Below, in pieces: positions 32,707 through 32,724 of a DNA stretch of 32,724 nucleotides (positions are counted from its first letter, which is position 1; every line of letters begins with the position of its first letter). The notes under the pieces were generated by a model. That model was not told the DNA's origin and did no database searches. It was given only the letters and a program-made list of their open reading frames with translations. This stretch comes from Prevotella micans DSM 21469 = JCM 16134. Its GTDB lineage: Bacteria > Bacteroidota > Bacteroidia > Bacteroidales > Bacteroidaceae. The position numbers and the translations under genes were made by a program. The stretch covers positions 1-32,724 of the forward strand of contig NZ_BAKH01000030.1 in NCBI RefSeq assembly GCF_000614105.1. Direction: 5' to 3'.

Positions 32707-32724
32707 ACACACACACACACACAC
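32707..32724 (+). repeat. AC dinucleotide run at the window end
   Basis: Nine AC units run to the last base of the window. Its true length cannot be seen. It may be a simple-sequence tract or the point where an assembly stopped. Confidence 0.8.

Overview
The window looks like a Bacteroidales chromosome (Prevotella/Segatella or Bacteroides group) carrying accessory DNA. The evidence is a BspA-like secreted leucine-rich-repeat protein, an HU-like protein of the Bacteroidales type, promoters of the form TTTG-(19 to 21)-TAnnTTTG, and mobilization genes of Bacteroides type. Only the first 2.5 kb reads on the + strand and has host-like, higher-GC codon use. Every supported gene from 2595 onward is on the - strand.

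Region 1 (1-2570): a secreted LRR protein, a short companion peptide, an array of six 23-bp imperfect repeats, an HU-like gene broken by one extra base, and a strong hairpin. Region 2 (2595-4683): small hypothetical genes, a two-helix membrane protein split by an in-frame stop, and an XRE regulator. Region 3 (4692-15855) is the most interesting part. It is a compact operon with its own promoter, read in this order: a reverse transcriptase of the UG/Abi (DRT-like) kind; a giant protein of about 1860 aa with four S1/OB-like segments followed by a sacsin-type GHKL ATPase; an SF1 helicase with a C-terminal PIN nuclease, split from its N-terminal barrel domain by a frameshift; and an AlbA_2/HATPase/winged-helix protein. 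Together they look like an RNA-centred defence system that I do not recognise as a named one.

Region 4 (16042-23291) is the mobility module of an integrated mobilizable element: xis-like gene, tyrosine integrase, HTH protein, VirE-N/BT4734-like protein, DUF3987 primase/helicase and MobV relaxase. Four of the six genes carry visible lesions: an amber in xis, three indels in int, one indel in DUF3987, and an ochre plus one indel in mobV. The element therefore looks immobilised, while the reverse transcriptase and the giant ATPase gene remain open. Region 5 (23427-29823) is a second defence-like module: a DUF5677-like protein, a protein with a PD-(D/E)XK-like nuclease core, and a 1071-aa sacsin-type ATPase with a C-terminal nuclease-like domain, closed by a good terminator.

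Region 6 (29888-32317) holds a decayed BRO/antirepressor-like remnant, an XRE regulator, and an intact mobC-mobA-membrane protein mobilization operon with a candidate oriT hairpin upstream. The last 0.3 kb has a + strand promoter, a 21-bp tandem repeat and an AC dinucleotide run at the very end. I saw no tRNA, rRNA, CRISPR array or insertion sequence. All functional statements rest on reading motifs by eye; no database search was run.
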